Positions 22,720-34,201 of a stretch of 64,000 bases of DNA are shown here, one piece after another. Position 1 is the first letter of the stretch, and every line of letters begins with the position of its first letter. Source of the DNA: Begonia masoniana (lineage: Eukaryota; Streptophyta; Magnoliopsida; Cucurbitales; Begoniaceae); the NCBI GenBank assembly GCA_022432975.1, contig CM039510.1, forward strand, positions 31,837,023 to 31,901,022, given 5' to 3'. The notes beneath the pieces were generated by a model that saw nothing but the letters and a program-made list of their open reading frames with translations, was not told the origin of the DNA and did no database searches. Both the position numbers and the translations under genes were made by a program.

Positions 22720-22728
22720 TATATAAGG
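22720..22728 (+). promoter_or_regulatory. EPRV TATA box
   Basis: TATATAAGG within CCCGTTTCTATATAAGGGAG, conserved in all promoter copies: 45964-45972 (+), 46302-46310 (-), 50363-50371 (+) and 50705-50713 (-). Expected transcription start about 30 nt downstream. Confidence 0.8.
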
Positions 22729-22843
22729 GAGCTAGTTTGCATTTCTTTTCTTAAGTTTTTTAGAGTTTTGCCTTCTCTCCTTGTAAAAACTCTAGTTCTG
22801 ATTGCTCTCTCTCTCTCCCTCTTTGTATGCTACAACTATTGTG

Positions 22844-22849
22844 AATAAA
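22844..22849 (+). terminator. EPRV poly(A) signal
   Basis: AATAAA about 115 nt after the TATA box, matching caulimovirid pregenomic RNA processing. Altered to AATAAT in the forward copy (about 46085), kept in rev-1 (minus strand, TTTATT at 46184-46189). Confidence 0.65.
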
Positions 22850-22894
22850 CAAGTAAGTATTGTCTTATACTTCTTCTTCATCGCTTCCCCCCTT

Positions 22895-22908
22895 TGGTAT
22901 CAGAGCCA
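22895..22908 (+). other. EPRV minus-strand primer binding site
   Basis: TGGTATCAGAGCCA: the first 12 nt match the complement of initiator Met-tRNA, the universal caulimovirid primer and conventional start of the circular genome. It is the only intact EPRV primer site in the window; the inverted joints at 46134 and 50535 fall exactly where it would begin. Confidence 0.85.
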
Positions 22909-23366
22909 AATGATTGGCTAAATTTGTATTTGCTTTCAAATAACTAAGGACTTCACGATAAGTTTTCTAATGTAAATCGATATTCGTTTTAACTTCAATA
23001 CGATGAGGTGATCTCTTCAACACGATTCTATTAACTCTTTCCGTGCTTTCATGTGCAAAGAATACTTGCTGTGATTTCATCTTGTTTGTAAGATGTCTTT
23101 CTGTTGCCATGTTGGGGTGTGTGGCCGCTTAGCCGTGAGAAAGGCGTCAGGCAAAAAATACCCATTTGCATGGTTGAGAGACATTTGCAAACTTTGTGAA
23201 ATTAGTCTTTGACAGGGCAAGTAGTCTCGTTAGTCACATGTTTAGTATAGAAGGAATTAATAGATCAATACGAAGTTATCCGCAAGTCAATACGAGATGA
23301 ATCGAAGATCAATACGAAGTTAAACCTTATGTCTATTTACAGTTGAATACTTGAAGTCAAGTAGTT

Positions 23367-23679
23367 ATGTTATTTGAAAGTAAATTTTACAAATTGAATA
23401 TGAATTTGATCTCAAATATATTCTCTGAAAATTCTATTAAAAATGAAGAAATTATAGAATTATCACAAGAAGAAGTATTAAATAATTGGACAATTCCCGA
23501 AATTGAGCCAAAAACTATTTATAAAATAGGAACTTTTGAAAATCTTATTAATCGTATTGTTAAAACCTCTGAGCAAACTATTTGCTTAGATACAAATGAA
23601 AAAACTATAAAATTATTAGGATTAAAAGATATTCAAAAATATTTTACTAAATATAAATATATCCATATTGGACTTATTC
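23367..23679 (+). pseudogene. EPRV copy B movement protein, N-terminal part
   Basis: First ~104 codons of ORF1, starting at ATG 23367 (an in-frame ATG at 23400 is an alternative). The frame is cut in the middle of the protein by the family-X solo LTR (TSD TATTC, 23675-23679) and resumes at 36529. Caulimovirid movement proteins form tubules through plasmodesmata. Apart from the insertion I see no stop in this part. Without removal of 12.8 kb no full protein can be made. Confidence 0.75.
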
Positions 23680-24311
23680 TGTGACACCCGGCATTTTGCC
23701 ATGTAGTAGTTTTCCCGGATCATTTAAACGGGATTATTATTGTATTGATACAGAGGAATGTTTTGGTGGAATTGTTGGAATGTTTAATGGAAAACTAAAC
23801 TAGGGTGTAATCAAAACATTCATTTAGTTAGAAATGCATGGAGGGGTAGATTGGGAAGAAATTAAGGTTGGTGGGAGAAATTAATGGATGTTTGCCAAGT
23901 GGCAACTTGCTGAGGAAGCTAAGTTCATCCTCCTACGTGAATGTTCATTCACTTCTCTGCTTCCTCTCATCTCTCTCGGCTTTCTCTCTTCCAGGCGATT
24001 GAAACAAAACTTCCACACTTTGTTTCTCCGGCATTTCTCCGTTTTCTTCAGCAAAGGTGAGCGTCTTTTAATGCTAACAAGTTTGGACAAGTTTAAAGTG
24101 AGTTTTTACCGAAGTTTAAGGTTTTGGTTTTTGGTGAAAACTCACTGTTTTGGATGAAAACACGTTGGTGTGTTTTTTAAAGTGTTTAAGTGTGTTTGCT
24201 GCATTTCCTACGAGATATTAGTTAGCATTTGTAGCGTTTAAATTCTGTACATCCATGTTATAGATCCGAGCATTCCAGGGACATTTGAGCATCTGACACC
24301 GCAACAAACAG

Positions 24312-24819
24312 GTAAGTTCATAACTGAGAGTTGGCCCTTAAGGCCCTACATCATGGAGGTACTAGGTTTTCAGTCTCTGTCGGGTTGTCTTGGGTAAAAA
24401 TGGTATAGTTTATGTTCTGAGTTGTAAATGTTCTGCTTCACAGTTTGTTCTGTCATTTCTGTTGCATGCTGTTTAAGTTTAAGCACTGAGAAAGTCCATG
24501 CATACACGTTTTCCCCAAAAGCTCATGCAAAAATGTATTCTGCACCTGTTTTGAAGTGAAGAAAGATAAAATCTGACTGTCTGTAATGTACTGGTTAAGT
24601 GTGGGACGGGAACTGGTGTTCTGTTTCTGAATTTTTAGTGCCTTTAGTGCACTTCTGTTACGCCTGTTTTCAATATAAGCCCCACTTTCTGACAGATAAA
24701 AGTAATGTTCTGTAATGTCACTGTATTTCTGAAAAGGTTCATGCATGGCATATGCATCACTGCATTTTCTGATATGTTCTTACTGAGCTCTAGGCTCATA
24801 GATGAACTCTCTGATGTAG
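24312..24819 (+). other. Putative intron-like module in family-X solo LTR
   Basis: Donor ACAG|GTAAGT (24312-24317), GGCC(CTTAA)GGCC hairpin (about 24333-24345), hairpin TGAGC-TCTAG-GCTCA (24784-24798), acceptor TGTAG|GTAC (AG 24818-24819). Splicing is inferred. Confidence 0.45.
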
Positions 24820-25374
24820 GTACTGAGCCCGAAACTGAGGACCTTATTCCTCAAAATGACGATCTGATGTAGCTGGTGGTGTGAGCTCTCGGGGTGGTTG
24901 CTGCAGTCAGACATAGCTTTCTGTCTTGAGGTTTAAGTCTTTAAAGTAAAGTTCGTATCTGTAAACTCTTCTGGAATTCTGGTGTTCCATTTTAAAACTC
25001 TGTTATAGTCCTGTGTTTTGTTTATAAACTCTGCTGGAATTTTTGTAATGTATAGGTTCGGTTGTTGATGTATTTAAAACCTCTGTATTTGACAGTTGGA
25101 TTTATGTTCTGAAGTATTCTGGAATTGTTTGGAATATTTTCTGCTAGTCTGTGCATGGATAGTTTCTGGTTTTAGAGCTATCCATGTAGTGTGATTCTTC
25201 TTAAGTTTCTGTCATGTTTTTCGTTGTGTTCGAAAAATCAGGTTTTGAGCTAGTTTATGAGTTTGAGACTTTCATGTCTTCTGTTTTTATGCTCTCTGTT
25301 CGTATGTCTTCATGATAAAAGTTGTCAATTTTGTCTTTAAACTCTACATCCACCGTTCCCTTTGTTTAAAATAC

Positions 25375-27240
25375 ATCTACCGGTTACTGTTCACTTTTGT
25401 CTTATATACATCAATCGGTTTCGTCTTATATACATCAACCGGTTTCGTCTTATAAACATCAACCGGTTTCGTCTTATATACATCAACCAGTTTCATTTTA
25501 TATACATCTACCGATTTCGTCTTATATCCATCTGCCGGTACTATTCACTTTTGTCTTATATGCATCTACCGGTTTCGTTTTATATACATCTACCAATTTT
25601 GTCTTATATCCATCTGCCGGTACTGTTCACTTTTGTCTTATATGCATCTACCGATTTCGTTTTATATACATCTACCAATTTCGTCTTATATCCATCTGCC
25701 GGTACTGTTCACTTTTGTCTTATATGCATCTACCGATTTCGTTTTATATACATCTACCGATTCCGTCTTATATCCATCTACCGGTACTGTTCACTTTTGT
25801 CTTATATACATATACCGATTTCGTCTTATATCCATCTGCCGGTACTGTTCACTTTTGTCTTATATCCATCTGCCGGTACTGTTCACTTTTGTCTTATATG
25901 CATCTACCGATTTCGTCTTATATCCATCTGCCGGTACTGTTCACTTTTGTCTTATATGCATCTACCGATTTCGTTTTATATACATCTACCGATTTCGTTT
26001 TATATACATCTACCGATTTCGTTTTATATACATCTACCGATTTCGTCTTATATCCATCTGCCGGTACTGTTCACTTTTGTCTTATATGCATCTACCGATT
26101 TCGTTTTATATACATCTACCGATTTCGTCTTATATCCATCTCCCGGTACTGTTCACTTTTGTCTTATATGCATCTACCGATTTCGTTTTATATACATCTA
26201 CCGATTTCGTCTTATATCCATCTGCCGGTACTGTTCACTTTTGTCTTATATGCATCTACCGATTTCGTTTTATATACATCTACCGATTTCGTTTTATATA
26301 CATCTACCGATTTCGTTTTATATACATCTACCGATTTCGTTTTATATACATCTACCGATTTCGTTTTATATACATCTACCGATTTCGTTTTATATACATC
26401 TACCGATTTCGTCTTATATCCATCTGCCGGTACTGTTCACTTTTGTCTTATATGCATCTACCGATTTCGTTTTATATACATCTACCGATTTCGTTTTATA
26501 TACATCTACCGATTTCGTTTTATATACATCTACCGATTTCGTTTTATATACATCTACCGATTTCGTTTTATATACATCTACCGATTTCGTCTTATATCCA
26601 TCTGCCGGTACTGTTCACTTTTGTCTTATATGCATCTACCGATTTCGTTTTATATACATCTACCTATTCCGTCTTATATCCATCTACCGGTACTGTTCAC
26701 TTTTGTCTTATATACATATACCGATTTCGTCTTATATCCATCTGCCGGTACTGTTCACTTTTGTCTTATATGCATCTACCGATTTCGTTTTATATACATC
26801 TACCGATTTCGTTTTATATACATCTACCGATTTCGTCTTATATCCATCTGCCGGTACTGTTCACTTTTGTCTTATATGCATCTACCGATTTCGTTTTATA
26901 TACATCTACCGATTTCGTTTTATATACATCTACCGATTTCGTCTTATATCCATCTGCCGGTACTGTTCACTTTTGTCTTATATGCATCTACCGATTTCGT
27001 TTTATATACATCTACCGATTTCGTCTTATATCCATCTGCCGGTACTGTTCACTTTTGTCTTATATGCATCTACCGATTTCGTTTTATATACATCTACCGA
27101 TTTCGTTTTATATACATCTACCGATTTCGTTTTATATACATCTACCGATTTCGTTTTATATACATCTACCGATTTCGTCTTATATCCATCTGCCGGTACT
27201 GTTCACTTTTGTCTTATATGCATCTACCGATTTCGTTTAA
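25375..27240 (+). repeat. 24-bp / 34-bp higher-order tandem array
   Basis: Two unit types alternate. One is 24 bp (CATCTACCGATTTCG then TTTTATATA or TCTTATATC). The other is 34 bp (CATCTGCCGGTACTG then TTCACTTTTGTCTTATATG). Runs of one to seven 24-mers are separated by single 34-mers, giving a ladder-like higher-order pattern over about 1.87 kb. All units share the CATCTRCCGRT core. It occupies the position that holds TGACGTCA arrays in the other family-X LTRs. Three long overlapping reading frames (up to 672 codons) are repeat artefacts. Confidence 0.95.
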
Positions 27241-27719
27241 TTTGAACTCCGATTTTAAGTATGTTTTCAAATTTAAATGCTTAAAGTGCTCTGCTTCCTG
27301 TATTCATCTGTCGTTCATTTCTGTGGTCCAACAAATAATATATTTTTCTGATTTTGTTCCAAGGATTCTGATCTCCTTCTGTTGTTTACCCTGTAGTTCG
27401 GTATTAACTGTGTAACGCCCCGAATTATCTGAACCCGGGTCGCTACTCATTACTTGACCATGACTAAGAAATTTTCGGATAAATTTTAAATTTTCATTCG
27501 ACAGTCAAAATTTGACATTTTCTATACATTCAAAACATTTGAAAACTTTGCAGCGGAAAATCATTTAAACAACTATGAAGTTAGACGAACTGTAGAATAT
27601 ACTGTTGGGGTGATTAACGGAAGTGTTGAAGTCATCTGCCGACGACAAGGTCAACGAAAGAAGCAGAAATAGAAAACCGAAGACTTCATCAGTGACAAAA
27701 CGACAAATCACCTATTTCG

Positions 27720-28110
27720 TTTTCCGGTGACGTCAGCGGCATCAACCGAAAACGACGAAACACCCATTCCCTCTTCCGGTCAGTAAACGACAAAATACCT
27801 ATTTCCTCTTCCGATGACGTCAGCCGGAAGACAATTACTTTCCTCTTCCGATGACGTCAGCCGGAAGACATACTCACCCGACTTCCCTTACACTTCTTCT
27901 GCCGATGACGTCAGCCGGAAGACAAATGCTTTCCTCTTCCGATGACGTCAGCCGGAAGACATACTCACCCGACTTCCATTACACTTCTTCTGCCGATGAC
28001 GTCAGCCGGAAGACAAATGCTTTACTCTTCCGATGACGTCAGCCGGAAGACAAACATGAGACATCTACCGGTAGACTTCCCTCTTCCGATAGACATCAAC
28101 ACAATTCCTT
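27720..28110 (-). repeat. TGACGTCA array in Tekay-2 3' LTR
   Basis: About six perfect CCGATGACGTCAGCCGGAAG units, separated by short spacers, plus degenerate and CTACCGGTAG units. Each carries TGACGTCA next to CCGAT and TTCCGGC. The same array is at 34511-34900 in the other LTR. Short frames here are artefacts. Confidence 0.9.
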
Positions 28111-28514
28111 TCAACAGAACGCAATAAACCTCTACACATATCCACTGATACAAAATTATTCAATTCCCACCAATGGACTAAACAACCTGTCTATAACCCG
28201 AGAAAGATTCGACTATCTAACAGACTTAAAACATTTTACCAAAAATCCATTCATAACACTCCAAGTCATTGTATTGATCAAAATCAGTAAGAACATGAAA
28301 ATCAGAAATTCTCGAAAACGAAGTCAAGCAGCTGTAATCTCCTTTACTAAAAACTCCATATACTCAATTTAAATCATTACCCACTAAACCTCTACATCTG
28401 TAAACAACATGCTAAACCGCCCCATCAGTTACCATGTCGAGGCCTGAATGCACTCCTCCAACGTCCACTATTCCTCAACATGATCAGGAGACACACCTGC
28501 TAACACTTCTTCAC

Positions 28515-29005
28515 CTACATCACAAAACTCATCTATTAGCCTAATGCTAAGTAAGTAAAGCAGTATATGAATGAAATAAAATGCTGAGCTTAAACTCCTA
28601 AATATGCAGTTTCTATTTTCTCCTCTCAGTGGCATACATATTCGTTCATATCATGATCAGATCCCATGGTTCCCTTGGGAGTGGGATCAATTCTCCCAAT
28701 GTCTACATCCTCATACTCAATTAAGGGGCGGATGAATTCCCTTAACAGCTGATTTGATCCCATGGTTCCCTTGGGAGTGGGATCAATTCTCCCAATGTCT
28801 AAATCCCTTCATAAGTTAAGGGGTGGATTAGTTCCCTTAATAGTTTGTCTGTCGCATACAGTTCATACCTTACCATTCCTTACATGAAATTCATTTTCGT
28901 AACTTTTAACAAAAACATGATGCATGGACAATAGAAATATTCAAGCATACATAAACCTACTGTTTTGTGATGTAGGCCCGAAGGCACAAGCAATACTTTA
29001 CTTAC
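28515..29005 (-). other. Putative intron-like module in Tekay-2 LTR
   Basis: Minus strand: donor CCAG|GTAAGT (ACTTAC 29000-29005), hairpin GCC-TTCG-GGC (28976-28985), hairpin TTAGC-ATTAG-GCTAA (plus-strand 28536-28550), acceptor TGTAG|GTGA (CT 28515-28516). Equivalent in the 5' LTR: 35306-35796. The CTAAT of the 3' arm fits a plant branch point. Splicing is inferred. Confidence 0.5.
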
Positions 29006-29524
29006 CTGGATTCCTTGCAAATGCTCGGTTAAGAGCTACTTCGGGGGTTTGTTCACCTATATTCATAAACAGAACGTTAAACCTCAATCTAAGCTATTCA
29101 GAAATCTAAGGAGTGGGTTGGGCATTTCTATTTATCTAACATTCCCGATTCTGCTCTAATCCTCAAGCAGAATCTCTCACTCGTAACATTAACAAAATGC
29201 ATACGTTGGGATCCTTAAGCTACCTAGGTACTAAAATCAGCAATTAATCGAATCAAAACTCACCTGGGTTGGAGGAATCGGTAAGGAAATCGCCTAGAGA
29301 GCTCTGCTGGGTTGAGCTGAAAACCGAGAGTGAAATGAGTATGACGGCTATACCTCATTTACTCTTTCCTTAAATACGTTATCCATTTGCAAAATTGACA
29401 ATTACCCTTATGCCCTCACTTAGTTACTCATTAACCTAATTGATTTTACCCCTAATTTCATTCTATAAAATTCACACTTAGAAGATTAATAGATTATTTT
29501 AATTCTAATAAACCGGGTGTTACA

Positions 29525-29538
29525 ATCTACCCTCCTTA
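29525..29538 (-). other. Tekay-2 polypurine tract
   Basis: Minus-strand TAAGGAGGGTAGAT directly upstream of the 3' LTR, the same class of tract as in Tekay-1. Confidence 0.85.
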
Positions 29539-29559
29539 AAAGAATTTTGTCCTCAAAAT

Positions 29560-31422
29560 TCAGTACCTGAACAATCTTGGATGCTGGTCCATCATGTCTT
29601 GCTGGCGTTCCCATGTTGTCTCCTCTATATTCTGATTATGCCATAAGACTTTTACTAGTGGAACTTCCTTGTTGCGTAATACCTTCACTGCATAATCCAA
29701 GATTCTTACTGGTCTCACCTCATAGGTCAGTGTGGGTTGAATTTCAATGTTCTGTTGTTCCACAATCTGAGATGGATCCCTTAAGCACTTCTTAAGCATA
29801 GAAATATGGAACACATTGTGGATTCCTTCCATAGAGTCTGGCAATTGCAGTTCATATGCTGATTTCCCAATCCTCCTCAAGATTGAGAAAGGTCCAACAT
29901 ATCTTGGGTTAAGCTTCCCTCTCTTCCCAAATCTTACAACTCCTTTGAATGGTGATACCTTAAGAAAAACCTCACTACCAACTTCAAACTCTAACTCTCT
30001 GCGTCTTCTGTCAGCATAACTTTTCTGTCGACTTTGAGCTGTTAAGATCCTCTGACGGATGAGAGCAACCTTCTCAACAGTTTGCTGCACAACATCAGGA
30101 CCAAGTAACTGTGCTTCACCAACTTCATCCCAGTACAAAGGTGATCTACATTTTCGTCCATATAATGCTTCATACGGTGCCATTCCTATTGTTGCCTGAA
30201 AACTGTTGTTATAAGAAAATTCCACCAAGGGCAAATACTTGCTCCAAGAACCTTGAAAATCCAAAACACATGCCCGGAGCATATCCTCTAATGTTTGGAT
30301 GGTTCTTTCTGATTGTCCATCTGTTTGAGGGTGGAAAGCTGTACTGAAACTAAGCTGAGTCCCCATTGCCTTGTGCAAACTCTTCCAAAACTTAGATGTA
30401 AATCTAGCATCTCGGTCCGAAACTATGGTGCTTGGAACTCCATGCAATCTAACAACTTCCTGAACATACAACTCAGCAAGTTGATCCATCGAGTATGTCG
30501 TCTTCATGGGCAGAAAATGGGATGATTTGGTCAAACGGTCAACTATCACCCAAATTGCATCATGTCCTTTAGTTGTCCTAGGTAGTCCCACAACAAAATC
30601 CATGGTTATTTGTTCCCATTTCCATTCAGGAACTGGTAAAGGTTGTAATGTTCCTGAGGGTCTCTGATGCTCGGCTTTAATCTGCTGACAACACAAACAT
30701 GATCCAACATGTTCTGCCACACTTCTTTTCATACCTGGCCACCAGTAATGCTGTTTAAGGTCCTTATACATCTTCGTACTCCCAGGGTGAACTGAGAATC
30801 TAGAAGAATGAGCCTCAGAAAGAATCTCATTCCGAAGTTCCATAATGGCAGGAACAAACCATCTGTTTCTAAACTTAAGAATTCCATCGGAAGAACAGTT
30901 AAAGTCTAAATTGTCCGCAGAATCCATACTTGACTTGTACTTGCTGCATTCATCATCATTTGACTGAGCTTCCCTTATTTTCTCAAGAATTGTAGGTCTT
31001 AAGGTTATGGCCGAAAGTATAGCTGTTACATTGGATACTGCCTCTAGATTAAACTTTAGGAATTCAGATTCTAAGGCTAATGGTAAGTCAAGTATCAATG
31101 CTGAAACTGATGTTGTCACTCTGCTCAAAGCATCAGCTACTACATTCGCCTTACCGGGATGGTACTTAATCTCAAAGTCATAGTCTTTTACAAATTCCAA
31201 CCATCTACGTTGCCTCATGTTTAATTCCTTCTGTGTGAAAATGTACTTCAGGCTCTTATGGTCGGAAAATATTTCACAAGATTGTCCATACAAATAATGT
31301 CTCCAAATTTTAAGTGCAAATACCACAGCAGCTAATTCTAAGTCATGTGTAGGGTAATTCTTCTCATGAGTTTTCAACTGTCTAGAAGCATAGGCTATTA
31401 CCTTTCCATCTTGCATCAACAC
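29560..31422 (-). CDS. pol: Tekay-2 pol, downstream part: RNase H, integrase, chromodomain
   Basis: 620 codons open on the minus strand. Contains most of RNase H ([33 protein letters not shown]), an integrase with HHCC finger (WWPGMKRSV...CCQQ) and DDE core ([34 protein letters not shown]), then a chromodomain ending [15 protein letters not shown]. It overlaps the upstream frame by 7 nt. The two are separated by a single-base frameshift at about 31437-31442, at the start of RNase H, where the related Tekay-1 reads straight through. The first Met is not a natural start; this is the tail of one polyprotein. Integrase and chromodomain residues look intact. Confidence 0.93.
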   Translation of the reverse strand: MLMQDGKVIAYASRQLKTHEKNYPTHDLELAAVVFALKIWRHYLYGQSCEIFSDHKSLKYIFTQKELNMRQRRWLEFVKDYDFEIKYHPGKANVVADALSRVTTSVSALILDLPLALESEFLKFNLEAVSNVTAILSAITLRPTILEKIREAQSNDDECSKYKSSMDSADNLDFNCSSDGILKFRNRWFVPAIMELRNEILSEAHSSRFSVHPGSTKMYKDLKQHYWWPGMKRSVAEHVGSCLCCQQIKAEHQRPSGTLQPLPVPEWKWEQITMDFVVGLPRTTKGHDAIWVIVDRLTKSSHFLPMKTTYSMDQLAELYVQEVVRLHGVPSTIVSDRDARFTSKFWKSLHKAMGTQLSFSTAFHPQTDGQSERTIQTLEDMLRACVLDFQGSWSKYLPLVEFSYNNSFQATIGMAPYEALYGRKCRSPLYWDEVGEAQLLGPDVVQQTVEKVALIRQRILTAQSRQKSYADRRRRELEFEVGSEVFLKVSPFKGVVRFGKRGKLNPRYVGPFSILRRIGKSAYELQLPDSMEGIHNVFHISMLKKCLRDPSQIVEQQNIEIQPTLTYEVRPVRILDYAVKVLRNKEVPLVKVLWHNQNIEETTWERQQDMMDQHPRLFRY

Positions 31423-34046
31423 ACAACCAAGACCAATCTTGGATATGCATCACAGTAAATACTATACTTACCACCTTCAACTGGAAGGGTTAAAATAGGA
31501 GCATTGGTCAGTTTCTGTTTCAAAGTTTGGAAACTAAGTTCACATTCATCGGTCCATGTGTACTTTACATTCTTCCTAGTCAACTTAGTGAGAGGTGTAG
31601 CAATCTTTGAAAATCCTTCAATGAACTTTCTATAGTATCCTGCTAGTCCAAGAAAACTTCTGATATCGGTGGCATTCTTCGGTTGGGGCCATTCCCTAAC
31701 TGCTTGAACCTTAGCTGGATCAACAGATAATCCATTTCCAGAAATGACATGTCCTAAAAAGTGAACTTGGTCCAACCAAAATTCACACTTAGAAAACTTG
31801 GCGTATAATTGGTGCTGTTTCAGTAATCCTAACACTAAGTTTAAGTGTTCTGCATGCTCCTCCTTGGTTTTGGAATAGATTAGAATGTCATCTATAAATA
31901 CAATGACAAACTTGTCCAAATACTCATGAAACACTCTGTTCATAAGGTCCATGAATGCTGCTGGTGCATTTGTCAAACCAAAAGACATAACCAAAAACTC
32001 ATAATGCCCATACCTTGTGCGAAAGGCAGTCTTTGGGATATCTTCAGATTTAACCTTCAACTGATAATAACCTGACCTCAGATCAATCTTAGAGAAAACT
32101 CTTGCACCATTGAGCTGGTCAAATAAATCATCAATCCTAGGCAGGGGATACTTGTTCTTAACAGTTAACTTATTCAGTTCTCTATAATCGATGCACATGC
32201 GCATTGATCCATCCTTCTTTTTGACAAAAAGGACAGGTGCACCCCACGGTGAAAAGCTCGGGCGTATGAACCCTTTCTCTAACAACTCTTCCAACTGCTC
32301 TTTTAATTCCTTGAGTTCTGCAGGTGCTAACCTATAGGGATTTTTAGACACAGGTTCAGCTCCAGGGTAGACATCTACAACAAACTCAATTTCTCTATCT
32401 GGTGGCAAACCGGGAAGGTCATCTAGAAACACTTCAGGGAAGTCTTGGACAACAAGGATATTTTGAGGAGTTGCCTTACCTACAAGTTGTGTATCTAGAA
32501 CACATGCCAAGAAGCACAAGTACTCCTTGCATGGTGAAGGTCTAAAATTTAAAGAAGTCATAACAGACATTTCCTTACTCTTCTCTGAAGCTTGGAAGGT
32601 ATGTTTCAAACCACCAGGGGGTTGGAAACTAACTATCCCAGTCCTACAATCAATTATGGCGTGGTGTTTGAACAACCAATCCATTCCTAAGATTACATCA
32701 AATCCCATTATATCCATAACAATTAAATCAGCAGATAGATTTTTGTCCCCTACTAATACCATGCAATCATGCAACACTTGGTTGGAATGTAAATGTTCAC
32801 CAGAGGGTAAAGCAACATTGAATACATGCCTAGAAGGTGTGGATTGTACTTCTAACTTATCAGCAAAAGCAGACGCAACAAAAGAATGGGTTGCTCCTGA
32901 ATCTAGCAAGGTAAAAGCAGGCATAGAATTAACCAATATAGTACCTGACACAACAGCGGGCTGGTCCTCTTCGCCCGACTCCATCATGGAAAATATTCTC
33001 GGTTTTATCTTAGCAGGGCCACTCTTCAACGTTGGGCAGTCTCTGATGACGTGGCCAGTCTTATTACAGTTGAAACATCGAAGGACTCTGGGCTTCGGGC
33101 AATCCTTAAGCGAATGTCCAAACTCCTCACAGTTATAACACTTACCAGTCCCAAACTTACACTCGCCCAGGTGGCTCTTCATACATTTCATGCACTGAGG
33201 AAACTTCTTGGCATCAGGTACCTTCTTTCCAGTACCCTGACTACCCTGGCCTTCAGCAGGCCTCTTTATCCCTCTCTGCTGGTGGGGCTGAAAGAACTTT
33301 CGCGGGGCTTCCTTTGGTCCAGCACACTTCATTTCAGCTTCTTCTGCCTCCAATGCAGTAGACACTACTTCACTGAATGACAAGCCTTTGATGCCTGAAT
33401 ACTTTACTCCTCTGTAAATTTCTGGCTTTAGACCTTGCAGGTATTGAAACACTTTGTCCTCATTCCTATGAACGAGGTATCCAGCAAACCTTGACAGAGA
33501 CTCAAATTGTCTGTTGTACTCTGCCACAGACCCAGTCTGCTTCAAGCTCAAAAACTCAGCCTTCTTAGCGTTCTGGACAGTGGTGCTAAAGTATTTCTCG
33601 TAAAAGACTTCCTTGAATTGCGACCAGGGCATGGTTGCGATATCGGTGGTGATCTCCAGCGACTCCCACCAAAGTTGCGCATCACCGGCTAGATGAAACG
33701 TTGCCAAAATGACTTTCTCTCCTTCTCCAACATTGGCACACCTGAACATGCTCTCTATCTTTCGAAGCCATTCCTCAGCGACAATCGGGTTAGATGACTT
33801 TCCATCAAATGTGGGTGGTTGCAGCCTACGAAATCTATCCCCTGAATGCTCATTGACTTGACCTGAATTGGCACTTCCTTGTGTTTCCCGACTCAATAAC
33901 ACACCTAACTGGTCAGATTGCTGTCGCACAATGTCTGTCTGCTGACGCATCAACTCCGTCAGCTGTCTAATTACACTTGAATCTTCTTCACTCCTCAAGT
34001 TTGGCATCTCCCTAGGTACTCTTGGTCTCCCCGGTCGTCTAGCCAT
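31416..34046 (-). CDS. gag-pol: Tekay-2 gag-protease-reverse transcriptase
   Basis: Long minus-strand frame. ATG at 34046 ([11 protein letters not shown]) is the likely start; the frame extends 14 codons further up to 34088. Gag core with [11 protein letters not shown] and WW pair; cysteine cluster [12 protein letters not shown] and two CCHC knuckles ([28 protein letters not shown]); protease [10 protein letters not shown]; reverse transcriptase with FIDDILIYS; then the start of RNase H, where a one-base shift ends the frame. Very high LTR identity means this single frameshift is recent or a sequencing error. If it is an error, Tekay-2 would be a potentially autonomous element. Confidence 0.93.
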   Translation of the reverse strand: MARRPGRPRVPREMPNLRSEEDSSVIRQLTELMRQQTDIVRQQSDQLGVLLSRETQGSANSGQVNEHSGDRFRRLQPPTFDGKSSNPIVAEEWLRKIESMFRCANVGEGEKVILATFHLAGDAQLWWESLEITTDIATMPWSQFKEVFYEKYFSTTVQNAKKAEFLSLKQTGSVAEYNRQFESLSRFAGYLVHRNEDKVFQYLQGLKPEIYRGVKYSGIKGLSFSEVVSTALEAEEAEMKCAGPKEAPRKFFQPHQQRGIKRPAEGQGSQGTGKKVPDAKKFPQCMKCMKSHLGECKFGTGKCYNCEEFGHSLKDCPKPRVLRCFNCNKTGHVIRDCPTLKSGPAKIKPRIFSMMESGEEDQPAVVSGTILVNSMPAFTLLDSGATHSFVASAFADKLEVQSTPSRHVFNVALPSGEHLHSNQVLHDCMVLVGDKNLSADLIVMDIMGFDVILGMDWLFKHHAIIDCRTGIVSFQPPGGLKHTFQASEKSKEMSVMTSLNFRPSPCKEYLCFLACVLDTQLVGKATPQNILVVQDFPEVFLDDLPGLPPDREIEFVVDVYPGAEPVSKNPYRLAPAELKELKEQLEELLEKGFIRPSFSPWGAPVLFVKKKDGSMRMCIDYRELNKLTVKNKYPLPRIDDLFDQLNGARVFSKIDLRSGYYQLKVKSEDIPKTAFRTRYGHYEFLVMSFGLTNAPAAFMDLMNRVFHEYLDKFVIVFIDDILIYSKTKEEHAEHLNLVLGLLKQHQLYAKFSKCEFWLDQVHFLGHVISGNGLSVDPAKVQAVREWPQPKNATDIRSFLGLAGYYRKFIEGFSKIATPLTKLTRKNVKYTWTDECELSFQTLKQKLTNAPILTLPVEGGKYSIYCDAYPRLVLVVC

Positions 34047-34182
34047 TTGTATAAGGTTCTGCACAAGGTTATCTATACTCATAAACATCTTATAACTAAA
34101 GCTAACATAAACACTTACAGTTGTTGGAGTATATTCATGCGACGATTGGCACTGATGAGTAATCTTCTGAACGGTTTAGCAA

Positions 34183-34198
34183 CATGTCTCTGATACCA
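34183..34198 (-). other. Tekay-2 primer binding site
   Basis: Minus-strand TGGTATCAGAGACATG, three bases after the 5' LTR end (34202); initiator Met-tRNA type. Confidence 0.9.
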
Positions 34199-34201
34199 TA
34201 C

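Larger units (their letters stand above)
22496..23366 (+). promoter_or_regulatory. EPRV intergenic region: promoter, poly(A) signal, primer site, leader
   Basis: Layout typical of caulimovirids: TATATAAGG at 22720-22728, a CT-rich leader start, AATAAA at 22844-22849, then the tRNA-Met primer site at 22895. The rest (22909-23366) is an untranslated leader with no convincing gene. The poly(A) signal lies downstream of the TATA box, as required for a terminally redundant pregenomic RNA. The GTAAGT next to the AATAAA could act as a splice donor. Most complete viral control region in the window. Confidence 0.8.
27411..29524 (-). repeat. Tekay-2 3' LTR
   Basis: On the minus strand runs TGTAACACCCGG to GGGGCGTTACA. 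Contains a TGACGTCA array (27720-28060), an intron-like module (29005 down to 28515) and two tandem GATCCCA...TGGGATC hairpins (about 28671-28700 and 28755-28784). Confidence 0.95.

Noticed and set aside
23881..24157. Small ORFs on both strands near the start of family-X LTRs (also 56805-57159)
   Set aside because: Repeated only because LTR copies are homologous; no domain or codon-level conservation seen.
25362..27415. Three frames of 535-672 codons rich in Tyr/Ile/Phe
   Set aside because: The 24/34-bp array keeps several frames open at once; no gene signals; lies in an LTR.
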